Positions 1 through 6,125 are shown, counted from the stretch's first letter. The stretch: 23,767 nucleotides of DNA from a virus (IMGVR_UViG_3300023174_000632:1-23767), one strand, 5' to 3'. Numbers and translations are program-made. The notes: generated from the sequence alone by a model not told the origin.

Positions 1-43
1 ATGAGATCTAAGTGTATCAAACTTTATTTATAATGGAAAGAGG

Positions 44-1033
44 TTATGAAAATTTTTTAAAAATATGGTCAAATGCGTTATTGGTCAACCGCAACCAATT
101 ATATTCTTCATGTATTTTAGTTGACTGAGCATAATAATAAGATGAATATGCTTTAAAATTTAAATCTATGTCTCTCATAAGCTCAAGTAGATGTTGATAC
201 TCTGGCTCATAAACTTTACCTTCATGCATGTAATCCCATGGAGAATCTATTAATCTAGATTTTAATTTTAGTGGACCAATATAATCTTTATACTGAGCCC
301 ACTCGTGTGTTGATATAGTTGGCATGCCAGTGGCCAATGCCTGTAGTGGTATAAATCCAAATCCTTCTCCGTAGCTAGGATATATTAAAACATCATGGTC
401 ATGATAAAGTTTAACAAGCTCCTCGTCATTTAATATAGAAGTATTTAAAAATATATTATTATATATTTGATGGGGCAATCCTATAATATTTTTATCTATA
501 TAGTTATTAAATACTCTGGCAGTGCTATGATTAAAAGCTTTTATTGTTAAAGAGTATCCTGGCTTATTGCCAAATAAGTATCCAAATGTGTCTACTACTA
601 ATTGTCCACCTTTTCTTGGAGAAGGTTCTCCTATATGCAAAAATTTTAAAGTTTCTTTTTGTTCTCTTTTTTTAGGTGTCCACATAGGGTCTATGCCATG
701 TGGAAATACTTTTATATTGCCAAATCCATTATTATCAAATACATTAGCACACCAATCTGATGTTGTCCAAAATTCATCACAATGTCTTATGTTGTCGTGC
801 CATCTTTGAGGAATAACTGTTGACTCCCAAGGAGTATATCCAATTTGATATTGTTTTTTATGTAATTTAAAAAGATCTGGTTGTGAAAAATTTAATTGAA
901 CTAAGGATTTAGGATCTTGAAATGGGACAAAATGCCCTAGGGAATTTAATGAATTAACTATATTTCTTCCCGCATAGCCGTATCCATTTTCGCCTTTTAT
1001 GTTTACAACTGGCGTAGAAAACGAAATATTCAT
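44..1033 (-). CDS. GT-B fold glycosyltransferase (group 1 / GT4-like)
   Basis: Predicted to transfer a sugar from an activated donor to an unknown acceptor (host surface glycan, phage DNA or virion protein). The 329-residue protein has the GT-B pattern: a PHGID segment at 111-115, GEPSPRKGG at 135-143 at the start of the donor-binding domain, and YPSYGEGFGF at 218-227. The usual E-x7-E motif reads E223...Q231, so the second acidic residue is replaced by Gln; activity may be altered. The start is supported by AGGAAGA about 7 bp upstream. It is transcribed divergently from the lysozyme-like cassette. The family call rests on motifs only; substrate unknown. Confidence 0.8.
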   Translation of the reverse strand: MNISFSTPVVNIKGENGYGYAGRNIVNSLNSLGHFVPFQDPKSLVQLNFSQPDLFKLHKKQYQIGYTPWESTVIPQRWHDNIRHCDEFWTTSDWCANVFDNNGFGNIKVFPHGIDPMWTPKKREQKETLKFLHIGEPSPRKGGQLVVDTFGYLFGNKPGYSLTIKAFNHSTARVFNNYIDKNIIGLPHQIYNNIFLNTSILNDEELVKLYHDHDVLIYPSYGEGFGFIPLQALATGMPTISTHEWAQYKDYIGPLKLKSRLIDSPWDYMHEGKVYEPEYQHLLELMRDIDLNFKAYSSYYYAQSTKIHEEYNWLRLTNNAFDHIFKKFS

Positions 1034-1045
1034 AAATTCTTCCTG

Positions 1046-1060
1046 GTCAACTGGGTTGAC
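1046..1060. promoter_or_regulatory. 15-bp palindrome in the divergent promoter region
   Basis: GTCAAC-TGG-GTTGAC is a perfect 6-bp inverted repeat between the glycosyltransferase and the lysozyme-like gene. Its right arm overlaps the TTGACA -35 of the rightward promoter, the position expected of a repressor site. No cognate regulator is recognised. Confidence 0.4.
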
Positions 1061-1085
1061 ACGTCTTATTAATTAATGCTACTAT
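1056..1085 (+). promoter_or_regulatory. sigma-A promoter for the lysozyme-like cassette
   Basis: TTGACA (1056-1061), 18-bp spacer, TACTAT (1080-1085). Predicted transcript start near 1092, with AAAGGAGG following at 1103-1110. Confidence 0.7.
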
Positions 1086-1118
1086 TGTAGTTCGTTATCT
1101 CTAAAGGAGGAAATGCCA

Positions 1119-1679
1119 ATGGAGAGAATCAAACAACGTTTGAGCGATGTTGCTCATAATTGGGCGTATATAGGAATGATAACATTATTCCTATTTTCCG
1201 TCCAGCCTGGGCCAACAATAACTCAAGCACTAACAACTGTACCTGCAAAGGTACAAAAAACCGAAAAACAACTAAAAAGAGAAATAATAAATAAGTTCAG
1301 CAATGATACTTATAAGCATTCAGAAATGCTTGCAGCCGAGGATTTAAAAGATTTATTATGGGCTGTAGGATTTGAAGGAACTGCTTTAAAAACAGCTTGG
1401 GCTGTTGCTACAGTAGAATCTAATGGAAGACCATTAGCTCTAAATGACAACAAATCAACTGGAGATAAATCTTACGGAATTTTTCAAATTAATATGCTAG
1501 GAGAACTTGGCTTAGCAAGAAAAGAAAAATTCAATTTAGTTTCAAATAAGGAATTATTTGATCCAGTAACGAACGCAGAGATAACGTACTATATGACCAA
1601 AGGCGGAAAAGATTGGTCATCATGGCCTAACTCAATAGGAAAGGCCAAAACTCTTATTAAAGAGTTTCCAGCATCATAA
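1119..1679 (+). CDS. membrane-anchored lysozyme / lytic transglycosylase-like protein
   Basis: Likely cleaves peptidoglycan glycan strands during entry or lysis. Of the 186 residues, about 14-30 form one hydrophobic membrane segment, followed by a basic linker. A lysozyme-like domain spans about 85-180: AWAVATVESNG with probable catalytic Glu100, SYGIFQIN at 118-125, VTNAEITYYM at 150-159 and a WSSWPNS end, the usual SLT/lysozyme order. An ATG at 1113 exists, but AAAGGAGG ends only 2 bp before it; the ATG at 1119 has 8-bp spacing and is preferred. First gene of a three-gene cassette; it ends within the AAGGAG of the next gene. Confidence 0.8.
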   Translation: MERIKQRLSDVAHNWAYIGMITLFLFSVQPGPTITQALTTVPAKVQKTEKQLKREIINKFSNDTYKHSEMLAAEDLKDLLWAVGFEGTALKTAWAVATVESNGRPLALNDNKSTGDKSYGIFQINMLGELGLARKEKFNLVSNKELFDPVTNAEITYYMTKGGKDWSSWPNSIGKAKTLIKEFPAS

Positions 1680-1688
1680 GGAGCAATA

Positions 1689-1907
1689 TTGGGAAAGATA
1701 CAAACTGTATCTAGATATATAGCTTTATCAGAGGAAGGCCTTGTTCCAAGACTTGAATGTCCAATGGATCAGGGCCTTCTGATGCCTAACATAACCTTAG
1801 ATGATAAAGAATTTCTATATTGCTTATCCTGTAATTATCAAAATTTCATAGGAATTAAGTTCTATGAAGATATTTTAGAGAAAATAAAGGTAGCAGAAAA
1901 TGTCTGA
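1689..1907 (+). CDS. small Cys-containing protein, unknown function
   Basis: A 72-residue protein starting at TTG, with AAGGAG overlapping the preceding stop at 5-bp spacing. It holds an ECPMDQG segment and a later YCLSCNY, a possible but incomplete zinc ribbon with three cysteines. It overlaps the next gene by 8 bp, so translation is probably coupled. No family recognised. Confidence 0.65.
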   Translation: MGKIQTVSRYIALSEEGLVPRLECPMDQGLLMPNITLDDKEFLYCLSCNYQNFIGIKFYEDILEKIKVAENV

Positions 1908-2145
1908 TCAAGAGTCCCAAAGCTTAGAAGATAACTTACCTATGGTTAATTACATTATGCTTCATAGAATTTATGACATGTTGACTATTATGGCTAATAA
2001 GGTAGATCCTGAAAAAACTGAAAAAATGATTAAGTATCATGAAGAAGGTTACCTACTTGGACCATCTCCTTCATTTACTCCTCAAGATGGTTCTGGAGAA
2101 TCTAGTACAGAATTTACTCAAGAGATCCTTGACTTAGAAAAATAA
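1900..2145 (+). CDS. hypothetical acidic phage protein
   Basis: An 81-residue acidic protein with a short helical middle (HRIYDMLTIMANKV) and a Ser/Pro/Gly-rich disordered tail. Its ATG lies inside the end of the preceding gene, with AAGGTAG upstream. The last codons carry the -35 of the promoter for the downstream small RNA. No family recognised. Confidence 0.7.
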   Translation: MSDQESQSLEDNLPMVNYIMLHRIYDMLTIMANKVDPEKTEKMIKYHEEGYLLGPSPSFTPQDGSGESSTEFTQEILDLEK

Positions 2146-2157
2146 GTATTTTATAAT
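2129..2157 (+). promoter_or_regulatory. strong sigma-A promoter driving a small RNA
   Basis: TTGACT (2129-2134), exactly 17 bp, TATAAT (2152-2157): five of six and six of six consensus bases. It starts inside the end of the 1900-2145 gene. Predicted start at about 2164, exactly where the first RNA stem begins. Confidence 0.75.
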
Positions 2158-2163
2158 AAATGT

Positions 2164-2258
2164 GTACGGGTCGTAGCATCCCACAATGTTCCCCGTACTT
2201 AGTTCGAAAGAACTAGCACTGCCCAATCGGATCCGCCTCTGATTGGGTTTTGTGTTTT
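2164..2258 (+). ncRNA. candidate ~95-nt intergenic small RNA
   Basis: It lies between a near-consensus promoter and an intrinsic terminator, with no plausible ORF inside. Predicted structure: stem GTACGGG (2164-2170) with CCCGTAC (2192-2198) around a 21-nt loop; hairpin AGTTC-GAAA-GAACT (2201-2214) with a GNRA tetraloop; then the terminator hairpin. The predicted transcript start coincides with the first base of stem 1. I do not recognise an RNA family and cannot name a target. Confidence 0.6.
2222..2258 (+). terminator. intrinsic terminator
   Basis: CCCAATC (2222-2228) pairs with GATTGGG (2241-2247), followed by TTTTGTGTTTT. Confidence 0.8.
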
Positions 2259-2622
2259 ATTAGAGGCATATTTTAATTACAGTGCATTGCGAAAAAAATA
2301 AAGTGCGAAAAAAGTGCTTCGGCGAGATAGAGACCCCTTCCCCATATTCCCACATATAACCCACCATCTAACCCCAAAGATTTGCCATTTAGGCCTTAGA
2401 AGGCCGATATGGGGTATTTTAAAAAAGGCGGGTGAAATCAGATACTCCCCAATTATCCCCCTATATATAATAACAAAGAGAATACAAAGTAGAGAGATAA
2501 TACCAGGATAATCAATCTATTCATATGTCTCATTCATAATATCTTAGTCAACTAGAATATATTAAGCAAATAAGGCAAAGAATGAATAAGCTATGATTAT
2601 GATTAATATACTGGCAATTGCT
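2259..2622. other. gene-poor stretch with a cruciform-like hairpin
   Basis: No convincing gene in this 360-bp stretch. It contains two direct copies of GCGAAAAAA (2289 and 2305). It also has a nested inverted repeat at 2371-2415: outer ACCCCA/TGGGGT, inner GGCCTT-AG-AAGGCC. An unusual run of C-tracts lies around 2330-2370 and 2445-2462. A 65-codon open frame here has no ribosome site and low-complexity composition, so it is not called. Confidence 0.5.
2539..2560. repeat. 22-bp imperfect palindrome, copy 1
   Basis: ATATCTTAGTYRACTAGAATAT with central CA. It is identical to copy 2 at 2953-2974 except for the two central bases. The core TAGTCAACTA is a near-palindrome. Together the copies flank the HNH gene. 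Confidence 0.7.
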
Positions 2623-2916
2623 CTATTTAGTAGGTTTTTCATTTTTCCCCGCCCTTCTTTTATGAGTTCTTACTCTATGACAATTTGAACACACTATCTC
2701 ACATTTGGCTATCTCTTCATCTATTTTCTTTTTAGATAGAGTAGATATTAATTCCATAACATTTTTATGTTTGCGCCCTCTTACATGGTCAAAATCCATT
2801 ACATAATATGGATATGATATTTTACAGTCTAAACAAGGAGTAGAAGATTTTAGCTCCTGGATATATTTTATCAAGAAAGCTTTATGTTTCCGATCAGTCG
2901 TCTTCTCCGACTTCAT
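2623..2916 (-). CDS. HNH endonuclease (small, homing-type)
   Basis: Probable DNA-cleaving HNH nuclease of 97 residues: a structural Cys pair at 28/31, catalytic region DFDH (His44), second Cys pair CSNC at 76/79 followed by His80. The layout fits free-standing HNH homing endonucleases of phages. The start ATG at 2916 has almost no ribosome-site spacing, but a TATACT -10 lies 6 bp upstream, suggesting a leaderless mRNA. The gene sits between two 22-bp near-identical repeats, which could mark an insertion or be operators. Confidence 0.8.
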   Translation of the reverse strand: MKSEKTTDRKHKAFLIKYIQELKSSTPCLDCKISYPYYVMDFDHVRGRKHKNVMELISTLSKKKIDEEIAKCEIVCSNCHRVRTHKRRAGKNEKPTK

Positions 2917-2922
2917 ACCTTA

Positions 2923-2928
2923 AGTATA
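2923..2928 (-). promoter_or_regulatory. -10 element of a probable leaderless promoter
   Basis: TATACT ends 6 bp before the HNH start codon. The -35 is poor (TATGGA at 17 bp). The 22-bp palindrome copy 2 lies just upstream and could bind an activator or repressor. Confidence 0.45.
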
Positions 2929-2952
2929 TCTTTTAATTATTCTAATCCATAT

Positions 2953-2974
2953 ATATCTTAGTTGACTAGAATAT
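2953..2974. repeat. 22-bp imperfect palindrome, copy 2
   Basis: Same 22-mer as at 2539-2560 in the same orientation, with central TG instead of CA. Its TTGACT is also the -35 of a rightward promoter. Confidence 0.7.
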
Positions 2975-2989
2975 TAGATAATATAAAAT
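2962..2989 (+). promoter_or_regulatory. sigma-A-like promoter reading into a gene-free structured region
   Basis: TTGACT (2962-2967), 16-bp spacer, TAAAAT (2984-2989). Downstream on this strand there is no gene until 4082; the first 250 bp hold a chain of hairpins. Confidence 0.5.
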
Positions 2990-2995
2990 GTTAAT

Positions 2996-3245
2996 AAAAT
3001 TTTTATTTTCCAGTATATGTATTATATATTGTTTTTTATTGGATACTTCCAGATTTAGAGAATACAAACCCTATACCCTTAAAATATATTTTTAAGAGAC
3101 CCCGAAACTGTCCAGTTTATAAGACTGCAATTCATCGGTTGAACCTATAGTATAGGCCAAGACTAATAACACTTCCGTCATTGTCGAACTTGGAGTTTAA
3201 ACCCTTGATATCATCTCCGAAAACTATCCAAGGTTAGAATTATAA
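2996..3245 (+). ncRNA. possible structured RNA, unknown family
   Basis: No ORF of note in 2917-3279. Consecutive hairpins: CTTAAAA/TTTTAAG near 3078-3096; AAACT-GTCC-AGTTT (3105-3118); CCTATA-G-TATAGG (3144-3156); CCAAG (3157-3161) with CTTGG (3189-3193); CCTTG (3203-3207) with CAAGG (3229-3233). A promoter lies directly upstream on the plus strand, but no clear terminator. It overlaps neither nuclease gene. No resemblance to a tRNA. The strand is inferred from the promoter only. Confidence 0.35.
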
Positions 3246-3279
3246 CATTAAAAAATTATGTGTGTCAAGGAAGCCTATT

Positions 3280-3828
3280 TTAAGCATGTTCTTCTAAATA
3301 TGCAATTGCACTTTTTAATATAGAAATATTATCTTTAACTGCGCCAAGAGCCATATTACATTGAGAACATAAAAGTTTTCTTATACATTTTTTACAAGCT
3401 TTACCCTTACCACAACAATTATGATCATGGTCAACTGACAATCTTTTTTTTGTATAACTTGGTTCTTCTTTTTTGCATATATAGCACTTACCACCTTGAT
3501 CTTCAAGCATTTTAATATATTCATCTGGAGTAAGATCCATCTTTTTAAGGTTATGCAATATTCCTATAGATTTAGAACATTCTCTGCAATAAGTTATTCT
3601 TTCTCCCGCCCTTTTCGGAAATTGAGTAAGGGGTTTAATTTTTTCACATTTTCTGCATTGCTTTGATTCCCCATCTTTATACATAACCTTCATGCTTCTA
3701 GGATATTTAATCTTATGATATGCAGATCTACATTTTTTACACCAATAATCTTTTCCATCAAGATTTGCAGCATTAATCGCAAAATTATTTAAATCCTGCT
3801 TTTTTTCACATATTGAACATGTTTTCAT
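3280..3828 (-). CDS. endonuclease VII-like HNH nuclease with N-terminal zinc ribbons
   Basis: Likely a phage recombination or debranching endonuclease (Endonuclease_7 family), or a homing relative. Among 182 residues are two Cys4-type ribbons (CSIC/CKKC at 4-33 and CRKC/CREC at 58-84). These precede an HNH domain: CYIC at 115-118, DHDH at 133-136, CSQCN at 154-158, then a helical end typical of the family. The start at 3828 lacks a ribosome site but lies 6 bp after TAAAAT, indicating a leaderless mRNA. Confidence 0.85.
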   Translation of the reverse strand: MKTCSICEKKQDLNNFAINAANLDGKDYWCKKCRSAYHKIKYPRSMKVMYKDGESKQCRKCEKIKPLTQFPKRAGERITYCRECSKSIGILHNLKKMDLTPDEYIKMLEDQGGKCYICKKEEPSYTKKRLSVDHDHNCCGKGKACKKCIRKLLCSQCNMALGAVKDNISILKSAIAYLEEHA

Positions 3829-3834
3829 ATTAAC

Positions 3835-3864
3835 ATTTTATCATATATCTTATAAAAATGTTAA
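3835..3864 (-). promoter_or_regulatory. leaderless sigma-A promoter for the endonuclease VII-like gene
   Basis: TTAACA (3864-3859), 18-bp spacer, TAAAAT (3840-3835), then 6 bp to the start codon. Confidence 0.55.
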
Positions 3865-3920
3865 TTTAGAATTTAAATTTTGTTAATAGAGCTATTTTTT
3901 GTATGATGCACATATTTAAA

Positions 3921-4019
3921 ATGTCCGATTTGTCCAAATAGAGCGACCATATAGGGGGCATATGTGGCTTAACTCACACAATTAATTTTCAAAATGTCCG
4001 ACATGTCCGATTTGTGAGT
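3921..4019. promoter_or_regulatory. cluster of ATGTCCGATTTGT operator-like repeats
   Basis: Two full copies (3921-3933 and 4003-4015) and a partial ATGTCCGAC (3994-4002), upstream of the first promoter of the rightward block. ACTCACA (3972-3978) and TGTGAGT (4013-4019) form an inverted repeat around the second pair. The same 13-mer recurs at 15143-15155 and, with one change, at 15179-15191, just beyond the far end of the block. Likely binding sites for a phage regulator. Confidence 0.5.
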
Positions 4020-4025
4020 GGCAAA

Positions 4026-4048
4026 ATGTCAGTCCCCTATGTTAGGCT
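4026..4048 (+). promoter_or_regulatory. RecA-NDp/PafBC-type promoter 1
   Basis: ATGTCAGTC, 8 bp, TAGGCT. It fits tTGTCRGTG-N8-TAnnnT, the actinobacterial RecA-independent DNA-damage promoter, with a weak box end. AACGAAAGG follows at 4065. Confidence 0.7.
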
Positions 4049-4081
4049 TATTGTATAAGTAATCAACGAAAGGACTACTAA

Positions 4082-4306
4082 ATGATAACTACAATTAAAG
4101 CAATAGACGAGGCTTACTCTACCCTATCCCCCGCTCTTAAAGATTATTTTGATGAGCATTGCTGGACATATGAGCAAGCCTATCTCTACTACTCTGAGCA
4201 TTGGGCTTATCAAGACCTCTCTGATGAGCGTATCGTCATGATGGCTGTTGAGCATGTCTTGACTACTATTGAGGCTCTAAAGAATGACACCTACGGGGCT
4301 TACTAA
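4082..4306 (+). CDS. hypothetical small phage protein
   Basis: A 74-residue acidic helical protein, rich in Tyr, His and Trp in the middle (EHCWTYEQAYLYYSEHWAY). Preceded by promoter 1 and the AACGAAAGGA ribosome motif at 8-bp spacing. First gene of the rightward block. No family recognised. Confidence 0.75.
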   Translation: MITTIKAIDEAYSTLSPALKDYFDEHCWTYEQAYLYYSEHWAYQDLSDERIVMMAVEHVLTTIEALKNDTYGAY

Positions 4307-4318
4307 TGTGAGCAACAC

Positions 4319-4355
4319 CACACCCGCAGGGCTTGCGCCTTGTCGGTGGGGTGTG
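4319..4355 (+). terminator. hairpin overlapping promoter 2
   Basis: CACACCC (4319-4325) pairs with GGGTGTG (4349-4355), enclosing AGGGC-TTGC-GCCTT. The right arm is the spacer of promoter 2, so the structure could end the upstream transcript while the same DNA starts the next one. No T-tract follows. Confidence 0.45.
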
Positions 4356-4362
4356 ATAAGGT
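4340..4362 (+). promoter_or_regulatory. RecA-NDp/PafBC-type promoter 2
   Basis: TTGTCGGTG, 8 bp, TAAGGT: full nine-base box, poorer -10. AACGAAAGG at 4377. Confidence 0.7.
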
Positions 4363-4392
4363 TTCACCATAACAAAAACGAAAGGTAAGAAA

Positions 4393-4485
4393 ATGGATAA
4401 CACACAAAACGCAATAGACGCTCTAAAGTTGGCTAACCAATTACTGGGCGACATGTTCGGAATTGACGAAAGTGAGGATAACTAA
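4393..4485 (+). CDS. 30-aa hypothetical peptide
   Basis: A short acidic peptide starting ATG GAT AAC, 7 bp after AACGAAAGG. Its stop TAA abuts the next ATG (TAAATG), the junction used through this four-gene operon. Called because of the promoter, ribosome motif and tight coupling. Confidence 0.6.
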   Translation: MDNTQNAIDALKLANQLLGDMFGIDESEDN

Positions 4486-4659
4486 ATGATGACTAAATGG
4501 GACACTATTCAAGCAGATGTCGCAGATGCTTATCGCCACCTAGATGAATTAGAGGCGTTAGATAAACACAATACCGAAACAATATTTGATGAGGACATAG
4601 TTAGCCTTGATGAAATAATCGAAAATGAATTAACACTAGATTGGGAAGGTGCGGAATAA
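4486..4659 (+). CDS. 57-aa acidic hypothetical protein
   Basis: Starts directly after the preceding stop and ends directly before the next start. Strongly acidic and helical (Asp/Glu throughout, WEGAE end). No family recognised. Second gene of the promoter 2 operon. Confidence 0.65.
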   Translation: MMTKWDTIQADVADAYRHLDELEALDKHNTETIFDEDIVSLDEIIENELTLDWEGAE

Positions 4660-4806
4660 ATGGAGTTTTATTTAGATTTAGATTATCTTTCTTTTTATGT
4701 AAATAATTTATATCCTAGCGGTATAGCGATAGAGATACCTACATGGGTAATCGTTGGCACTATAAGTTTTATCTATTCGATTAAACTACTAAGGAGAGAT
4801 AGATAA
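4660..4806 (+). CDS. 48-aa single-pass membrane protein
   Basis: One hydrophobic segment at about 26-45 (IPTWVIVGTISFIYSIKLL) followed by a basic RRDR tail, suggesting a small inner-membrane protein with its C terminus in the cytoplasm. Coupled on both sides through TAAATG junctions. Function unknown. Confidence 0.6.
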   Translation: MEFYLDLDYLSFYVNNLYPSGIAIEIPTWVIVGTISFIYSIKLLRRDR

Positions 4807-4905
4807 ATGGCAAACCCTAGCGGATTTTATACCTGCCCTAAATGTGGCAGGTTAAATGCTGGCGCATATACTAAATGCGTGTGTGAGGAAACTCACAAAG
4901 AATAG
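4807..4905 (+). CDS. 32-aa mini zinc-ribbon protein
   Basis: TCPKCGR near residue 10 and KCVC near 24 make a compact Cys4 zinc site, which strongly suggests a translated protein despite its size. Last gene of the promoter 2 operon, coupled to the gene before it. Confidence 0.65.
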   Translation: MANPSGFYTCPKCGRLNAGAYTKCVCEETHKE

Positions 4906-4958
4906 ACGGCGTGTCGCCTTGACAAATGCGGCAGCTGCCCGCAGGCTTTTGTGGGCGG

Positions 4959-5032
4959 TTTTCCACAGGCTTACGCACAGATGTGGAAAAACCCTGAAAA
5001 TCTGTGGATAACTTCGGGCGTGTCGTGGATAA
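4959..5032. other. DnaA-box cluster, candidate replication origin
   Basis: Four matches to the DnaA box TTWTNCACA or one base from it: TTTTCCACA (4959-4967), TGTGGAAAA (4982-4990, reverse), perfect TGTGGATAA (5003-5011, reverse) and CGTGGATAA (5024-5032, reverse). They lie in a 247-bp intergenic stretch, followed by AT-rich DNA with an inverted repeat CATGTG...CACATG. Either an origin or a DnaA-regulated promoter region. Confidence 0.6.
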
Positions 5033-5100
5033 CTCATGTGATTAAGAACACATGATTTGAGCGTCTCAAAATATGGAATTACTCACAAGTAATATGAAAA

Positions 5101-5123
5101 TTGTCGGTGGGTTAGAGTATAAT
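5101..5123 (+). promoter_or_regulatory. RecA-NDp/PafBC-type promoter 3
   Basis: TTGTCGGTG, 8 bp, TATAAT: a perfect match. AACGAAAGGA at 5133, 9 bp after the -10. Confidence 0.85.
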
Positions 5124-5152
5124 ACAAAGCATAACGAAAGGAAGTGGCTAAC

Positions 5153-5344
5153 ATGGCTAACTTATATACAATACAAGATTTGCTAATTGGTAAAATCTAT
5201 AACTCAAAAACTTTGCGTGGTGAAATTATCTCCGCAGATAAATCAGATATCTGGTATGAAAATGCCGAAGGGTATTTGGTTCAGATTAAAAGCGATACTG
5301 GTAAATATACTTATCGAAATATCGCAGTAAAGGTAGGTGAATAA
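5153..5344 (+). CDS. 63-aa hypothetical protein, beta-rich
   Basis: Starts MANLYTIQ. A GTG nine bases upstream is too close to the AAAGGA, so ATG 5153 is preferred. Alternating hydrophobic residues (GEIISADKSDIWYENAEGYLVQI) suggest a small beta-barrel. Stop abuts the next ATG. Confidence 0.7.
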   Translation: MANLYTIQDLLIGKIYNSKTLRGEIISADKSDIWYENAEGYLVQIKSDTGKYTYRNIAVKVGE

Positions 5345-5434
5345 ATGGATTATTTAGATTATTTAGATGAAATCTATGATGAATTAGTAGATGAATTTGG
5401 TGATGAAATCACCACTAAATCTGCCACCGCTTAA
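5345..5434 (+). CDS. 29-aa acidic peptide
   Basis: Starts MDYLDYLDEIYDELVDEF, extremely acidic, coupled to the preceding gene through TAAATG. Its 3' end GCCACCG pairs with CGGTGGC inside promoter 4. Coding status rests on context only. Confidence 0.5.
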   Translation: MDYLDYLDEIYDELVDEFGDEITTKSATA

Positions 5435-5457
5435 TTGTCGGTGGCTTAGGCTATAAT
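5435..5457 (+). promoter_or_regulatory. RecA-NDp/PafBC-type promoter 4
   Basis: TTGTCGGTG, 8 bp, TATAAT, beginning at the base after a TAA stop. Part of the box forms a 7-bp inverted repeat with the end of the upstream gene (GCCACCG/CGGTGGC). Confidence 0.85.
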
Positions 5458-5485
5458 TACCAATAACAACAACGAAAGGCAAGTA

Positions 5486-5611
5486 ATGAATAAAGAAAAA
5501 ATGCGGGACAGCGTAATCTTTGATTGTGCTGATTGTGGTGGTCGTGGATATATCTACTGGGGATTAAAACCTGAGTTTGATGTTAAAACTTGTGATTGTG
5601 CGGGTGAGTAA
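5486..5611 (+). CDS. 41-aa zinc-finger protein
   Basis: FDCADCGGRGY at 13-23 and TCDCAG near the end give a DnaJ-like or ribbon-like Cys4 site. Starts 6 bp after AACGAAAGG. Stop and next start share TAATG, so the three genes to 5999 are coupled. Confidence 0.7.
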   Translation: MNKEKMRDSVIFDCADCGGRGYIYWGLKPEFDVKTCDCAGE

Positions 5612-5814
5612 TGTATAAATTATTTACTTACTATGACGGCAACCTAGAATACACCGAACAATATGCTGACCCGCTAGAAGCGTTCACAACTTATTTATTT
5701 AAGTGTGTTGATAAAGGTAATGCTAAAGAAAACGCAACTTACAATTTATCATTACCAAATGGAAAAATGTATACTAAAAACTTTAATAGTAATGGGTTTG
5801 TAGGTGGCAAATAA
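5611..5814 (+). CDS. 67-aa hypothetical protein
   Basis: Begins MYKLFTYYDGNLEY. Mixed alpha/beta composition with repeated Asn/Tyr. Coupled by TAATG on both sides. No family recognised. Confidence 0.7.
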   Translation: MYKLFTYYDGNLEYTEQYADPLEAFTTYLFKCVDKGNAKENATYNLSLPNGKMYTKNFNSNGFVGGK

Positions 5815-5999
5815 TGATGAGCCGTAAAACTTATGTTCAGACCGCTGAAATTTTAAATTATTTATCTGATAAAGTTCATCCCGCAATTTTCTCTAAAGTT
5901 ATTGGAGATTTTGCGGTGATGTTTGCTAAAGATAATTCTAATTTTGATGTAAATAAATTTCATGATGCTAGCGGTTATAAAACAATTAATTTAAATTAA
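5814..5999 (+). CDS. 61-aa hypothetical protein
   Basis: Starts MMSRKTYVQTAEILNYL, ends KTINLN, and looks helical with a central HPAIFSKVIGDFAVMFA. Small proteins of this composition are common beside phage DNA-metabolism genes, but no function is recognised. Ends just before a terminator. Confidence 0.7.
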   Translation: MMSRKTYVQTAEILNYLSDKVHPAIFSKVIGDFAVMFAKDNSNFDVNKFHDASGYKTINLN

Positions 6000-6018
6000 C
6001 TTGACAATTGGCGCAAAA

Positions 6019-6046
6019 GCGCCCACTCAAGCTGTGGGGGCGTTTT
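6019..6046 (+). terminator. terminator with competing hairpins
   Basis: GCGCCCAC (6019-6026) pairs with GTGGGGGCG (6034-6042) with a bulge, followed by TTTT. An alternative GGCGC-AAAA-GCGCC (6010-6023) shares the left arm. Confidence 0.6.
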
Positions 6047-6063
6047 GTGATTTAAGACACATG

Positions 6064-6086
6064 CAGAAAATCCTCTGGATTTTCTG
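6064..6086. repeat. perfect 10-bp inverted repeat upstream of promoter 5
   Basis: CAGAAAATCC-TCT-GGATTTTCTG. It sits where other intergenic regions of the block carry the CCTGAAAAT module. Confidence 0.55.
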
Positions 6087-6102
6087 GCGTGTTGATTTGT
6101 AA

Positions 6103-6125
6103 ATGTCAGATTGACCTGCTATAGT
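6103..6125 (+). promoter_or_regulatory. RecA-NDp/PafBC-type promoter 5
   Basis: ATGTCAGAT, 8 bp, TATAGT. AACGAAAGG at 6137. Confidence 0.7.

Noticed and set aside
2314-2511. 65-codon rightward open frame
   Set aside because: No ribosome site, low-complexity composition, overlaps a nested hairpin.
3100-3240. tRNA or group I intron in the structured region
   Set aside because: No cloverleaf with a GGTTCRA arm could be drawn on either strand, and the conserved intron core elements were not found by eye.
3425-3445. Minus-strand TTGTCAGTT in the endonuclease VII-like gene
   Set aside because: The hexamer 8 bp downstream is TCATAA, not TAnnnT.
4852-5037. Leftward 61-codon frame across the DnaA boxes
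   Set aside because: Runs antisense to a zinc-ribbon gene and through the DnaA-box cluster; no ribosome site.
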